Positions 8,852 through 18,342 of a stretch of DNA of 64,000 nt are shown here, in pieces (the stretch's first letter is position 1; the number at the start of each line of letters is the position of its first letter). The stretch comes from Anaerolineaceae bacterium (GTDB lineage Bacteria > Chloroflexota > Anaerolineae > Aggregatilineales > Phototrophicaceae), in NCBI GenBank assembly GCA_002702065.1, contig NZXX01000011.1, positions 62,001-126,000 on the forward strand. Direction: 5' to 3'. Below the pieces are notes generated by a model. It saw nothing but the letters and a program-made list of their open reading frames with translations. It had not been told where the DNA came from and searched no databases. The position numbers and the translations under genes are program-made.

Positions 8852-8906
8852 GCCTTCAACTGCGATACGCTCATCGCGCATAACCACGAGCCAAAAGGAA
8901 ATTCCA

Positions 8907-10868
8907 TTGTCCACCATCCAGTCCACTGTCCCCTGTTTAAACCCGCCTCACTGGGCACTGCTCCAGCGCCGGCTCATCGACCTGATGAGCGACGCCATCA
9001 ACCCGTTTCTTGAAAAATACACGCGTGATGATGGGTCAATCATCTGGCACGAATCGTGGCCGCCGACACGCGACGGCCTGGACGATTTTTACGAGAGTTT
9101 TGGCAACTGGCCTCTGTTTTACCTGCTGGGCGGACCGGACGAAGTGCTGGACCATGCCCATCGCCAGTGGGATGCAGTCACCCATCAGATGGCAAATATG
9201 GGACCGTACAGCCCGGTACATAAAGAGTACGAGCGCGGCTACGATCAATTCCATCAGAGCGAGAGCTACATCTACTTCTATTACCTGTGCATGGCTGACC
9301 CGGAAAATGAAATCCTGATCGAACGGGCCCGCCGGTTTGCCGGGTTTTTTCTCAATGAAGACCCGGACGCCCAGAATTATGACCCGGCGAAGAAAATTAT
9401 CCTTGCACCTCATAACGGCAGCACCGGGCCGCGCTGGGGCCTGAACACGGTCGAAGGGTCTGACCGCCCGCCTGCCTTCGGCTATAGTCCGGGCATGGCG
9501 CGGTATGGGCTGCCGCTTGAACACATCGAAGGCATCGAATCGTACGATGACCTGAAGGACCCGGTGCTGGCACAGAGCATGGGCGAGGCGATGAACACCC
9601 AGATGGGGCGGGGGGATGTCGCCAACAATCTGCTGGTCACGGGTCTGATCGTCAACGCCTATTTGCTGACCGACGACCCGAAATACCGTGACTGGATTGT
9701 CGAATATGTGGATGCGTGGTTCGAACGTGCCCGCCAGAATGGTGACCTGCTGCCGGATAACGTCGGTCTGTCCGGCGAGGTCGGGGAATATCTCGGTGGA
9801 CGCTGGTATGGCGGTACGTATGGCTGGATGTGGCCGCACGGTTTACACAATGTCGGGGCGGCGGGGATCATCGCGGCCTGCAACGCCTTTCTGGTAACCC
9901 GTGACCTGGGCTATTTCGATGTCGCCCGCAAGCAGCTGGACAAGGTGATCGCGCTGGGGAAGATGCTGCCGTCGAATGCGACGGACGTCACCCTGCGCGA
10001 GCATTTACTCAACCTGACCGATGATTCCGGCGAGACGTTTGTAGTTCCGTTTCGACATCGTGATGCGGGCTGGTTCGATTATCAACCGGTGCCGATGCAT
10101 CTGCCAACGGCCATCTGGAACGTGACCCAGGCTGTCGACGACTGGCAGCGACTTGAATACCTGCGCGAACGAAGCGGCTACGACTGGCGCAAAGTCAACA
10201 GCTTCCGCAACAAGGAAGATAATGGTCACGAGGCGGCATGGCTGGCCTATATTCACGGCGACAACCCGGATTATCCGGAGCAGACTCTGGCGGCGGCTTA
10301 TGAACAGGTCGTCCGGCGCATCGAGCAGCAGCGCCAGGATACGGCAGACATACAATCCGTTCATATTCATCATTGGCAGAACCTCAACCCGGTGACGACC
10401 GAGGCGCTGGTTCAGTTGACGCTGGGTGCGCCGCAGGTGATTTACTATGGCGGTATGCTGTTCTGCGCCGTGCGCTATTTCGATGCCCGCAAGCAGCGTC
10501 CCGGCCTGCCCGCAGATGTCGCCGCTCTGGTCGAAAAGGTGGAAGCGGACCGCGTGGTGCTGCGGCTGATCAATTTGAATGTGTTCGAACCACGCGAAGT
10601 GATGGTACAGGCCGGTGGGTTAGGCGAACATCGCTTTGTTACGGCGCGGTACACATCCATTACGAGCGAAAGTGCCTATCCCGGTGAGGTCGGCAGCTAT
10701 GTCACGCCGCCAACCGAGGTGCACCAGCAAACCATGCCCGTGAATGATCGCTACGTATCGGTTTTGCTCAACCCGGCCACTGAAATCACAATCGATTTTG
10801 AACTGGCGCGTTATGCTTATCCGCCGTCGTATGTGGGCCAGCAGGATATTTGGCCGGCTGATTCATAG
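8907..10868 (+). CDS. large cytoplasmic alpha-helical protein, glycosidase-like, family unknown
   Basis: I place the start at TTG 8907, with AAAAGGAA nine bases upstream; the open frame extends back into the binding-protein gene but that part has no coding look. The 653-residue product has no signal peptide or membrane segment. It is rich in Trp, Tyr, His and Asp with repeated paired helices, for example GNWPLFYLLGG, WDAVTHQMANMGPYS and YGGTYGWMWPHGLHNVGAAG, resembling an (alpha/alpha) toroid as in glycosidases or uronate-polymer enzymes. The C-terminal 120 residues look like a beta-sandwich (VVLRLINLNVFEPREVMVQAGG). It ends the LplBC operon and is probably the enzyme acting on the imported substrate. 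I do not recognise the family. Confidence 0.8.
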   Translation: MSTIQSTVPCLNPPHWALLQRRLIDLMSDAINPFLEKYTRDDGSIIWHESWPPTRDGLDDFYESFGNWPLFYLLGGPDEVLDHAHRQWDAVTHQMANMGPYSPVHKEYERGYDQFHQSESYIYFYYLCMADPENEILIERARRFAGFFLNEDPDAQNYDPAKKIILAPHNGSTGPRWGLNTVEGSDRPPAFGYSPGMARYGLPLEHIEGIESYDDLKDPVLAQSMGEAMNTQMGRGDVANNLLVTGLIVNAYLLTDDPKYRDWIVEYVDAWFERARQNGDLLPDNVGLSGEVGEYLGGRWYGGTYGWMWPHGLHNVGAAGIIAACNAFLVTRDLGYFDVARKQLDKVIALGKMLPSNATDVTLREHLLNLTDDSGETFVVPFRHRDAGWFDYQPVPMHLPTAIWNVTQAVDDWQRLEYLRERSGYDWRKVNSFRNKEDNGHEAAWLAYIHGDNPDYPEQTLAAAYEQVVRRIEQQRQDTADIQSVHIHHWQNLNPVTTEALVQLTLGAPQVIYYGGMLFCAVRYFDARKQRPGLPADVAALVEKVEADRVVLRLINLNVFEPREVMVQAGGLGEHRFVTARYTSITSESAYPGEVGSYVTPPTEVHQQTMPVNDRYVSVLLNPATEITIDFELARYAYPPSYVGQQDIWPADS

Positions 10869-10946
10869 ACAGCGCGGATAACTTTTGTCCTCTTGCGCCT
10901 GAGTGCTGACGCTTAGAGACTTCAACCGCATTAAGTTCATATATGG

Positions 10947-10995
10947 ACTGCCCTGGGCACAGACGATGATTTGCGTGCAGGGCAGTGTGCTTTTC
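10947..10995 (+). terminator. candidate intrinsic terminator ending the LplBC operon
   Basis: ACTGCCCTG (10947-10955) pairs perfectly with CAGGGCAGT (10978-10986); the 22-base loop contains a further GCAC/GTGC pairing. GTGCTTTT follows the stem. The long loop and short T-tract make it a moderate candidate, but its place 79 bases past the last gene and before a new promoter is right. Confidence 0.5.
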
Positions 10996-11072
10996 CCCGC
11001 TGGGGTGCCACAACCGCCTCTTGCATTGCCTGCTGTTTCACCTGAAATCAAGCCAGTATTTCAGAATAGAAT

Positions 11073-11101
11073 TTGACATTTTAATTTGAATACGATATTT
11101 T
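11073..11101 (+). promoter_or_regulatory. promoter candidate for the 17.5-kb catabolic run
   Basis: A perfect TTGACA (11073-11078) is followed after 17 bases by TATTTT (11096-11101) in AT-rich DNA, 73 bases before the first PhyH start. The imperfect palindrome at 11135-11151, between promoter and gene, is a possible site for the IclR regulator encoded further down. Confidence 0.45.
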
Positions 11102-11173
11102 TGTGAACATCATTCTACATTGCTGAATACAAATCCGAAAATATTGTTTGGATAATAGGACATCAATTCGATA

Positions 11174-11926
11174 ATGTTTCGTTACACATCTTTATCTGAT
11201 AACGAGATCCATTTTTATCAGGCCGAGGGTTACCTTTACCTCTCGGGGATTCTTTCGGCAGATACGGCTGCAACCTTGCGGCGTGAAGTCATCGACATCA
11301 TGGTGGCGTTGGGGGTTTCGACCCACCAGCTTGCCAACGCCCAGGATACCTCCGACAAGCTGCGCCAGACATCGAAGTACCTCAGAAACAGCCTTGTCGA
11401 TCAGCTCGTCAATCATGCAACGTTAAAAGCATTGGCAGGGCAGTTGATGGGTGGCCCCTCAACCATGCATTCGCCGTTTACCGCCGTCAAAAGCGGGGGT
11501 GGCGGTGGCGAATTCCACTTTCATCAGGATAACCAGTACACCCAGTTTGACGGCCCAGGCATCAATTTCTGGTTCGCGCTGAACGAGATGACCCCGGAAA
11601 ACGGTTGTCTGCGGATTGCGCCGCGCACCCACCTTCAGGGTACATACGAGGGTGTCAGCAGCGGTGACGATGATCATCATCTCACCCTGTCGGTTGCGCC
11701 AGAGGCATTCTTGCCCATTCGGATGATGCCCGGCGACTGCGTGGCTTTTACGCGTTTAACCGTGCATGGTTCTGGCCCCAATAACACACATGAGCCTCGG
11801 GCAGCTTACGCGATACAGTTTCATCGCGATGATGTTCGGGCAACCTGGGATGGTCAGCCCCCACGTTTATTACTTGACCATCCGCGCATACCGGATAAAC
11901 GTCCGGTTGACAAAATTGCTCCGTAA
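11174..11926 (+). CDS. phytanoyl-CoA dioxygenase (PhyH) family oxygenase
   Basis: This 250-residue Fe(II)/2-oxoglutarate-dependent dioxygenase has the metal triad His117 and Asp119 (FHFHQDNQY) and distal His198 (TVHGSGPN), with Arg209 positioned to bind 2-oxoglutarate. The family hydroxylates small molecules, with substrates from fatty acyl-CoA to ectoine and secondary metabolites, so the substrate cannot be named. AGGA precedes the ATG by about 14 bases. It heads the run that continues with a dipeptide-type importer, and a second, longer PhyH gene lies at 20137. An oxidative step on the imported compound, such as O-dealkylation of a methylated sugar, is a plausible inference. Confidence 0.88.
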   Translation: MFRYTSLSDNEIHFYQAEGYLYLSGILSADTAATLRREVIDIMVALGVSTHQLANAQDTSDKLRQTSKYLRNSLVDQLVNHATLKALAGQLMGGPSTMHSPFTAVKSGGGGGEFHFHQDNQYTQFDGPGINFWFALNEMTPENGCLRIAPRTHLQGTYEGVSSGDDDHHLTLSVAPEAFLPIRMMPGDCVAFTRLTVHGSGPNNTHEPRAAYAIQFHRDDVRATWDGQPPRLLLDHPRIPDKRPVDKIAP

Positions 11927-12026
11927 CCTGTGGCAGCATTTTAGTGGCTCCGTCCAGAAAGGAAGACGACCTGACAACAATCGACCCGATGCTTGCAACT
12001 TTGTTTAGTAAAAGGAGTGTTTTTTA

Positions 12027-13988
12027 ATGAGGAAGTTACTTCTCTCGCTTGTTTTAACACTTTTACTCACCTTGCTTTCCCTGCCGGCACTGGCCCAGGA
12101 AGAAGAAGAATACGTCGATGATCTGACGACGTGGAGCATGGATGAGTATGAAGCAAATGGTGGCACCATTGAATCGTTCCAGCAGTCGGCCTCGCTTGAT
12201 GCCATGGCGGATCTGCCACCGGTCGAAGAACGTTTGCCGGAACACGACGATATTCTGGTGGTGCAGCCGCGCCGCGAGGTCGGTACGCACGGCGGTGAAT
12301 TGACCTGGTACGGCATGAACCCCGACTCGTTTGGTAATACGGGGTGGTCGGCGTGGGATCAGCGCCTGATGGCCCTGTCGACTGACTGGACGACGATTTC
12401 GCCGCAGATTGCTAAGTCTGTGGAATTGTCGGACGATCTGATGACGATGACGATTACCCTGCGTCGCGGCATGAAGTGGAGCGATGGGGAACCATTTACC
12501 ACCGCCGACATCATGTTCTGGTACGAAGACATCATGTCGAACGCAGAACTGCCGAATTTCCACAGCGATTTCATGGCAGGCGGCCAGCCTCCGGTTATTG
12601 AAGCCGTTGATGATTACACAGCGACCTTCACCTTTGCCCAGCCGTATCCGGTCATCACAGCCCTGATTGCGGTATCGCACTTCCCGATGGCGCCGCGCCA
12701 TTACCTGGAGCAGTTCCACGCGGACTACAACGAAAACGCGCAGGCCCTGGCAGAAGAAGCCGGTTACGAGACATGGGCAGACTATTTCACTTTTATGTCG
12801 GATGGCCAGATTGGCGACTTTCAGCGTAATCCGGACCTGCCCGTCCTCAAGCCCTGGACATTTGAGAGCGAGGATGAGTTTGGCAATCGCTTCTTCACCC
12901 GCAATCCCTACTACTACAAAGTCGATACCGAAGGCAACCAGCTGCCGTATGTCGACAGCCAGGTTCGTCTGCTACTGTCCGATCCTGAAGTCATCAAGCT
13001 CAACATTCAGGCGGGCGAAATCGACTATACCAGTGCCGGTTTTGGGTTCGACATCGTCGATCTGCCGGTTCTGATTGCCGGTGAGGAACAGGGCGATTAC
13101 ACCACTCTGATGTGGCCGATTGCCAGTGGTGGCAACTGGAAGTTCATGTTCAACATCACCACTGCTGACGATGTGCTGCGCGAGATCTTTAACGACGTGC
13201 GCTGGCGTCAGGCCATGTCCCTGGCGATCAACCGGGCTGAAATAAACGATACGCTGTTCTTCAACCTCGGTGTTGAGCGTCAGTGGGGGCCGCCGCAGAG
13301 TGACCGGTTCTTTGAAGACTGGATGCTCGACTACTATGCCGACTTCGATACGGACCAGGCCAATGCCCTGCTGGACGAAATGGGCCTTGAAATGGGACCA
13401 GATGGTTACCGCCTGCGGCCAGATGGCGAACGCCTGACCGTTGTATTGTGGAACGCCATCACGCAGGACGCGCTGGTGGAACTGGTCGCGGAATACTGGG
13501 AAAATGTGGGTGTGGATGTTGAGATTAACCCAAGCACCCGCGAAGCATTTGCCCAGGCACTGCTCGCCAACGAAGTTCATGCCAGCGTGTGGTTCGCGTC
13601 CTGGAATGACGAATTCAAACTGTATCAGATTCCGATCTGGTATCGTCCGCCCTATGGCCTGGACAGCACCCCCATTGGTGGTGGTCTGGCGTGGCGTCAG
13701 TGGTATCTGACAGGCGGCGAGCAGGGCGAGGAACCGCCGGAGTGGCAGCTGGAGCAGATGCAGCTGGTCGAGCGCTTCCAGCAGACTGTGCGCGGCACGG
13801 ATGAATATTTCGAGCTGGGTGCGCAAATTCAGAAGCGTGTCATCGAGCAGCTCTACAACATCGGTACAGTTGGTGAAGCACCGCGTATCGCCGTTCGTTC
13901 CAATCGTCTGGAGAACTTCCCGGATCAGATGCCATTCCTGGATCATCTGGTAAGTGGCCATTCTGACCAGTGGTTCATCCGTGAATAG
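12027..13988 (+). CDS. ABC transporter substrate-binding protein, family 5 (DppA/OppA-like)
   Basis: The 653-residue protein has a clear Sec signal peptide (KLLLSLVLTLLLTLLSLPALAQ, cut near residue 24) followed by an acidic stretch. The SBP_bac_5 fold is shown by LRRGMKWSDGEPFTTADIMFWYEDI and, later, DVRWRQAMSLAINRAEI. It is longer than peptide-binding members (about 540 residues) and belongs to the group of about 650 residues often linked with oligosaccharide uptake. AAAAGGAG sits nine bases before the ATG. It works with the permeases and two ATPases downstream. There is no lipobox cysteine. A strong stem-loop (14005-14039) follows. Confidence 0.94.
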   Translation: MRKLLLSLVLTLLLTLLSLPALAQEEEEYVDDLTTWSMDEYEANGGTIESFQQSASLDAMADLPPVEERLPEHDDILVVQPRREVGTHGGELTWYGMNPDSFGNTGWSAWDQRLMALSTDWTTISPQIAKSVELSDDLMTMTITLRRGMKWSDGEPFTTADIMFWYEDIMSNAELPNFHSDFMAGGQPPVIEAVDDYTATFTFAQPYPVITALIAVSHFPMAPRHYLEQFHADYNENAQALAEEAGYETWADYFTFMSDGQIGDFQRNPDLPVLKPWTFESEDEFGNRFFTRNPYYYKVDTEGNQLPYVDSQVRLLLSDPEVIKLNIQAGEIDYTSAGFGFDIVDLPVLIAGEEQGDYTTLMWPIASGGNWKFMFNITTADDVLREIFNDVRWRQAMSLAINRAEINDTLFFNLGVERQWGPPQSDRFFEDWMLDYYADFDTDQANALLDEMGLEMGPDGYRLRPDGERLTVVLWNAITQDALVELVAEYWENVGVDVEINPSTREAFAQALLANEVHASVWFASWNDEFKLYQIPIWYRPPYGLDSTPIGGGLAWRQWYLTGGEQGEEPPEWQLEQMQLVERFQQTVRGTDEYFELGAQIQKRVIEQLYNIGTVGEAPRIAVRSNRLENFPDQMPFLDHLVSGHSDQWFIRE

Positions 13989-14004
13989 ATAGCAGTTACC
14001 ATTA

Positions 14005-14039
14005 CCGGTGGTCTGGGTCCTATGACTCAGGCCACCCGG
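14005..14039 (+). repeat. strong stem-loop between binding-protein and permease genes
   Basis: CCGGTGGTCTGGGTC (14005-14019) pairs with GACTCAGGCCACCCGG (14024-14039) with one bulged C, wobble pairs and a four-base loop. No T-run follows. It starts 17 bases after the binding-protein stop and probably protects the upstream message or reduces read-through into the permeases. Confidence 0.7.
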
Positions 14040-14090
14040 CTCACTTAAACTTTATCGTTGTAACGGCTTGGTCAATCGAAAAGAGCACTT

Positions 14091-15086
14091 ATGGGAAGTT
14101 TCTTCTTGCGCCGGCTGGTTTACATGGTGCTTGTGTTATGGCTGGTTTCAATACTCTCTTTCTACATCATTAATCTACCCCCCGGAAGCTGGATCCAGAA
14201 TTATGCAGCCCAACTGGAAGCCGACGGTGGCGTAGCGGATCAGGCAGAACTGGATTTTCTGCGAACACGCTATGGCCTGGACCAGCCGTTGCACCAACAA
14301 TATATTCAATGGATCATTCCGCTGGTGACCGAAGGGGATTTCGGACAGTCATTTGAGTGGCGCCAGCCGGTCTGGCCGTTGATTGAGGAACGCCTTTTCC
14401 TGACAATGGTGATTTCCCTGACATCGATCATTTTTGTATATGTGGTATCGGTTCCGATTGCGCTGTATTCCGCCACGCATCAATACTCACCCGGCGATCA
14501 TCTATTTTCATTAATCGGCCTGATCGGTCTGGCAACCCCGAATTTTTTGATCGCACTGGTGTTTATGGTGGTGATGCTGCGTGTCTTTAACGTGACGCCG
14601 GGCGGATTGTTCTCGCCGGAGTATTTGCGCGAACCCTGGAGCCTTGCGAAATTCTGGGATCTGATCCTGCATTTGCCGGTCCCGGTGATAGTGGTCGGCA
14701 CGGCAGGCACCGCCAGCTTAATTCGTGTCTTGCGCGCCCAGTTGCTCGACGAATTTCAAAAGCAGTATGTCATTACGGCGCGGGCAAAAGGGGTCAAAGA
14801 GTGGTTTCTGATCGTCAAATATCCGCTGCGTATGGCCTTCAACCCGATTGTCAGCAGTATCGGCGGATTGCTACCCGCCATCGTGTCCGGCTCTGCGATT
14901 GTGTCGATTGTGCTTGGGCTGCCCACGACCGGGCCATTGCTGCTGCGAGCGCTGATCGCCCAGGATACCTATGCGGCAGCCAGTATGCTGATGATGCTCA
15001 GTATTCTGACGGTTGTTGGCGTGTTTATTTCGGACTTGCTGCTATTGTGGCTCGATCCCCGTATTCGTTATGAGCGAGCGAACTAA
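14091..15086 (+). CDS. dppB: ABC transporter permease, DppB-like
   Basis: This 331-residue inner-membrane permease has an N-terminal helix (RRLVYMVLVLWLVSILSFYI), an external loop of about 100 residues ending EGDFGQSFEWRQPV, then five helices. The ATPase-docking loop contains the family pattern KQYVITARAKGVKEWFLIVKYPLR. The loop includes the DQAELDFLRTRYGLDQPLHQQYI segment typical of DppB-type proteins. It pairs with the DppC-like subunit, whose start overlaps its end. A second DppB-like gene at 22225 is similar over most of its length but lacks part of the external loop. Confidence 0.94.
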   Translation: MGSFFLRRLVYMVLVLWLVSILSFYIINLPPGSWIQNYAAQLEADGGVADQAELDFLRTRYGLDQPLHQQYIQWIIPLVTEGDFGQSFEWRQPVWPLIEERLFLTMVISLTSIIFVYVVSVPIALYSATHQYSPGDHLFSLIGLIGLATPNFLIALVFMVVMLRVFNVTPGGLFSPEYLREPWSLAKFWDLILHLPVPVIVVGTAGTASLIRVLRAQLLDEFQKQYVITARAKGVKEWFLIVKYPLRMAFNPIVSSIGGLLPAIVSGSAIVSIVLGLPTTGPLLLRALIAQDTYAAASMLMMLSILTVVGVFISDLLLLWLDPRIRYERAN

Positions 15087-16239
15087 TATGGCAACTATGG
15101 ACGCTAACCCAGACATTTCTAACGCGCCGGCACCCAAAGCAAGCGATACGATTCATTATGAGATACTGTCACAGCGGCAGCTTATCTGGCGCAAATTCAG
15201 GCGCCATTATGTGGCCGTATTCTGTCTGTATTTGCTGATCGTGTTGTACACCATTGCGATCTTTGCCGAATTTTTCGCCCCTTACGGCGCTTTTCAACGA
15301 CATGCCGGCCATTTGTTTGCGCCGCCGACGCCCATTCGCTTTGTTGAAGAAGACGGTACGGTGCACCTGCGCCCATTTGTTTACGGTGTCTCTAATGAAC
15401 TGAACACCAAGACCTTCCAGCGTGAATACGTGGAAGATACGAGCGAAATGTATTTCATCAAATTTTTCGCACCGGGCGAACCATACAAGCTGCTGGGCTT
15501 TATTGACACCGACATCCACTTTGTGGGTGTGGACGAACCAGGGGTTTACTTCCCATCGGGCACCGACGCCCTGGGCCGCGACCTTTTCAGCCGGATGCTG
15601 CTGGGCGCGCGCACGTCGCTGTTCGTCGGCCTGCTGGGTCTGGCGCTTGGCTTTGTGCTCGGCCTGTTCTTTGGCGGCATCTCCGGTTACTACGGCGGCA
15701 GTGTCGATACGCTGATCCAGCGTCTGATCGAATTTTTGCAGTCGCTGCCCACGCTGCCATTGTGGATGGCGCTGGCGGCGCTTGTACCTGCAACGTGGTC
15801 GCCGGTACAGGTCTACTTCGGCATTTCACTGGTCCTTGCAACTGTTGGCTGGACGGGCCTTGCACGCGTTGTTCGCGGCAAACTCATCAGCCTGCGCGAG
15901 GAGGATTATGTGCTGGCAGCCAAACTTTCCGGTGTTGGCGAAGCGGCCATTATCACACGCCATCTTCTGCCGGGCTTTACAAGTTATCTGATCGTCAACC
16001 TGACACTGGCGATCCCCGGCATGATTCTTGGCGAAACCGCGCTCAGCTTTCTGGGGCTGGGTATCCGGCCCCCGGCGGTCAGTCTGGGAACCCTGTTGCA
16101 GGACGCCCAGAATGTTCAGACCGTGACGCTGAACCCCTGGCTGCTGATCCCTGGCGGGCTGGTGATGATTATTGTGATTGCGTTCAACTTCCTGGGCGAT
16201 GGTCTGCGCGACGCTGCCGATCCGTACAAGCATACTTAA
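15070..16239 (+). CDS. dppC: ABC transporter permease, DppC-like with long external insert
   Basis: Starting at ATG 15070 the product has 389 residues and overlaps the end of the DppB gene; ATG 15088, just past that stop, is an equally possible start. The N-terminal SQRQLIWRKFRRHYVAVFCL is the usual DppC anchor. Between the first and second helices there is an extracytoplasmic segment of about 120 residues (including the LRPFVYGV and GEPYKLLGF motifs), longer than in peptide transporters and typical of permeases paired with the binding proteins of about 650 residues. The EAA loop reads EEDYVLAAKLSGVGEAAIITRHLLP. Confidence 0.92.
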   Translation: MSERTNMATMDANPDISNAPAPKASDTIHYEILSQRQLIWRKFRRHYVAVFCLYLLIVLYTIAIFAEFFAPYGAFQRHAGHLFAPPTPIRFVEEDGTVHLRPFVYGVSNELNTKTFQREYVEDTSEMYFIKFFAPGEPYKLLGFIDTDIHFVGVDEPGVYFPSGTDALGRDLFSRMLLGARTSLFVGLLGLALGFVLGLFFGGISGYYGGSVDTLIQRLIEFLQSLPTLPLWMALAALVPATWSPVQVYFGISLVLATVGWTGLARVVRGKLISLREEDYVLAAKLSGVGEAAIITRHLLPGFTSYLIVNLTLAIPGMILGETALSFLGLGIRPPAVSLGTLLQDAQNVQTVTLNPWLLIPGGLVMIIVIAFNFLGDGLRDAADPYKHT

Positions 16240-16249
16240 TGGACATATC

Positions 16250-17299
16250 ATGACAAACAAGTTGTTACTGGAAGTTGAAAACCTGAAAACACAGCTCCCC
16301 CTGGATGAAGGTCTGCTGAAGGCGGTTGATGGAGTCAGCTTCAGCATCAATCGCGGCGAAACGATGGGGCTGGTGGGGGAGTCGGGCTGCGGCAAAAGCA
16401 TGACCGTTCAAACCATCATGCGCATTGCCCCGAACTTTGCCGAAATATCTGGCCGGGTGTCGTTCACCCGACCCAGCGGCGATGTTGTCGACCTGACCAA
16501 GCTCGACCCGTATGGATCAGAAATACGCTCTATCCGGGGCGGCGAGATCGCGATGATCTTTCAGGAACCGATGACATCATTCTCACCACTCCACACCATC
16601 GGCAATCAGATTGTGGAAGCGATACGGCTTCACCGGTCGGTAGACAAAAAACAGGCGCGCGAGATTGCGATTGATATGCTGGACCGCGTTGGCCTGTCCA
16701 ACCCCCGGCAGCGATTTGGCGAGTATCCCCATCTGCTGTCGGGCGGCATGCGTCAGCGCGCCATGATTGCGATGGCGCTGTCGTGCGAACCTTCGCTGCT
16801 GATTGCCGACGAACCGACGACGGCGCTGGACGTGACGGTGCAGGCGCAGGTGCTGAAGCTAATGCGCGATTTGCAGGCAGAATTTGGGATGTCCATCCTT
16901 TATATCACGCATGATCTGGGCGTCATCGCCCGCACCGTGGACTATGTAGCAGTGATGTATCTGGGTCAGGTTGTTGAATACACGGATGTGGACAGTCTGT
17001 TCCACAACCCGAAACACCCTTATACAAAAGCACTGCTCAAATCCATACCCAAGATCGGCAGGAAAACCCGTAACCGGCTGGAATCCATTCAGGGTTCTGT
17101 GCCTGTGCCGATCAATCGCCCGCCTGGGTGCGGTTTCTTCCCGCGTTGCCCGGTAGCGATCAAAGGGTTATGCGACCGCGTTGATCCACCGCTTGTACAG
17201 GTCGATGGCGAACATGATGCGGCCTGCTTCCTTTACCCGGAAGTGGTGGCAGCTGCGGGTGAGACAACCCCTGAAGGGATACAACATGGACCAGCATGA
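16250..17299 (+). CDS. dppD: ABC transporter ATPase, DppD/OppD-like
   Basis: The ATG at 16250 gives 349 residues; the open frame extends back to 16178 but that part overlaps the permease end. Walker A is GESGCGKS (43-50), the signature is LSGGMRQR and Walker B is [12 protein letters not shown]. The C-terminal oligopeptide-transporter domain includes [17 protein letters not shown] with the cysteines that in this family can hold an iron-sulfur cluster. It powers the importer together with the DppF-like ATPase, whose start lies 14 bases inside this gene's end. These two are the only ABC ATPases in the window, although at least three other importers are encoded. Confidence 0.95.
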   Translation: MTNKLLLEVENLKTQLPLDEGLLKAVDGVSFSINRGETMGLVGESGCGKSMTVQTIMRIAPNFAEISGRVSFTRPSGDVVDLTKLDPYGSEIRSIRGGEIAMIFQEPMTSFSPLHTIGNQIVEAIRLHRSVDKKQAREIAIDMLDRVGLSNPRQRFGEYPHLLSGGMRQRAMIAMALSCEPSLLIADEPTTALDVTVQAQVLKLMRDLQAEFGMSILYITHDLGVIARTVDYVAVMYLGQVVEYTDVDSLFHNPKHPYTKALLKSIPKIGRKTRNRLESIQGSVPVPINRPPGCGFFPRCPVAIKGLCDRVDPPLVQVDGEHDAACFLYPEVVAAAGETTPEGIQHGPA

Positions 17300-18299
17300 A
17301 ATCATTCTTGAAGTACGATCCCTCAAGAAATACTTTCCGATCGAAAAGGGTTTTTTCCGGCGCACCGTCGGCCATGTCAAAGCGGTCGACGATGTAAGTT
17401 TCAAGCTTCACCGGGGCGAGGTGCTGGGGCTGGTGGGGGAGTCCGGTTGTGGCAAGACCACGCTGGGCCGCTGTATCCTGCGCGCGATCAACCCGACCTC
17501 CGGCGAGATTCTCTTGAAAACCCGCGATGAAGAAACTGTGGACATCGCAACGCTGGGGAAGAAAGAACTGCGCGTTTTGCGTAAAGAGATGAACATGGTC
17601 TTTCAGGACCCGTTTTCATCGCTTTCGCCGCGCATGACGGTCCTTGATATTATCGGCGAACCGCTGTGGGCCCAGGGTGTTCGTGGCGCTGCACTGGAGG
17701 AACGAGTCAGGCAACTGGCGTCGCTGGTGGGTTTGAATGCCGGGCATCTGAACCGGTATCCGAATGCGTTTAGCGGTGGCCAGCGCCAGCGGATTGGCAT
17801 CGCCCGCGCACTGGCAACCAACCCCAACCTGATTGTCGCTGATGAACCTGTCTCATCACTCGATGTTTCGATTCAGGCACAGATTCTAAATCTGCTCCAG
17901 GACTTGAAAGAAGAGCTGAACCTCACTTATCTGTTCGTTGCCCACGACCTGAGCGTTGTTGAACATATTGCGGACCGGGTGGCGGTGATGTATGTGGGGA
18001 AAATTGTCGAGATTGGCAGCACCGAGGAGTTGTATCTTCAACCAAAGCACCCCTACACCGAAGCCCTGTTGTCCGCTGTCCCCAAGCCCGACCCGCGCAT
18101 TGTCGAAAATGAGATCATTTTGCAGGGCGAGGTAGCCAATCCGGCCAATCCGCCGTCTGGTTGCTATTTTCACCCGCGCTGCAAATATGCTCAGGACATC
18201 TGTCGAAGCACGGTGCCGCCGTTGCAGGAAACGTCTCCCGGACACTATTCTGCCTGCCATTTTGCCGACGAACTGGAACTTGAAGGGGTTCTGGCGTAG
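17286..18299 (+). CDS. dppF: ABC transporter ATPase, DppF/OppF-like
   Basis: The ATG at 17286 gives 337 residues and overlaps the DppD gene by 14 bases; AAGGG lies just upstream. Walker A is GESGCGKT (51-58), the signature is FSGGQRQR, Walker B is [12 protein letters not shown], and the C-terminal domain carries [15 protein letters not shown]. The [20 protein letters not shown]-terminal block is typical of the F subunit. It completes the five-gene importer begun at 12027. Confidence 0.95.
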   Translation: MDQHEIILEVRSLKKYFPIEKGFFRRTVGHVKAVDDVSFKLHRGEVLGLVGESGCGKTTLGRCILRAINPTSGEILLKTRDEETVDIATLGKKELRVLRKEMNMVFQDPFSSLSPRMTVLDIIGEPLWAQGVRGAALEERVRQLASLVGLNAGHLNRYPNAFSGGQRQRIGIARALATNPNLIVADEPVSSLDVSIQAQILNLLQDLKEELNLTYLFVAHDLSVVEHIADRVAVMYVGKIVEIGSTEELYLQPKHPYTEALLSAVPKPDPRIVENEIILQGEVANPANPPSGCYFHPRCKYAQDICRSTVPPLQETSPGHYSACHFADELELEGVLA

Positions 18300-18342
18300 G
18301 GGAGAGGTTATAGGCGGAGTAATGGCCAATAAGGAGTCGCGT

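Larger units (their letters stand above)
10869..11173. other. 305-base intergenic region: operon end and next promoter
   Basis: The left half holds the terminator-like hairpin at 10947-10986. The right half is strikingly AT-rich and carries the promoter candidate at 11073-11101 and an imperfect palindrome at 11135-11151 (CCGAAAATATTGTTTGG). I see no gene in it. Confidence 0.7.

Noticed and set aside
8628-8906. N-terminal extension of the 653-residue protein
   Set aside because: It lies inside the binding-protein gene, has no family-like sequence, and TTG 8907 has a good ribosome site.
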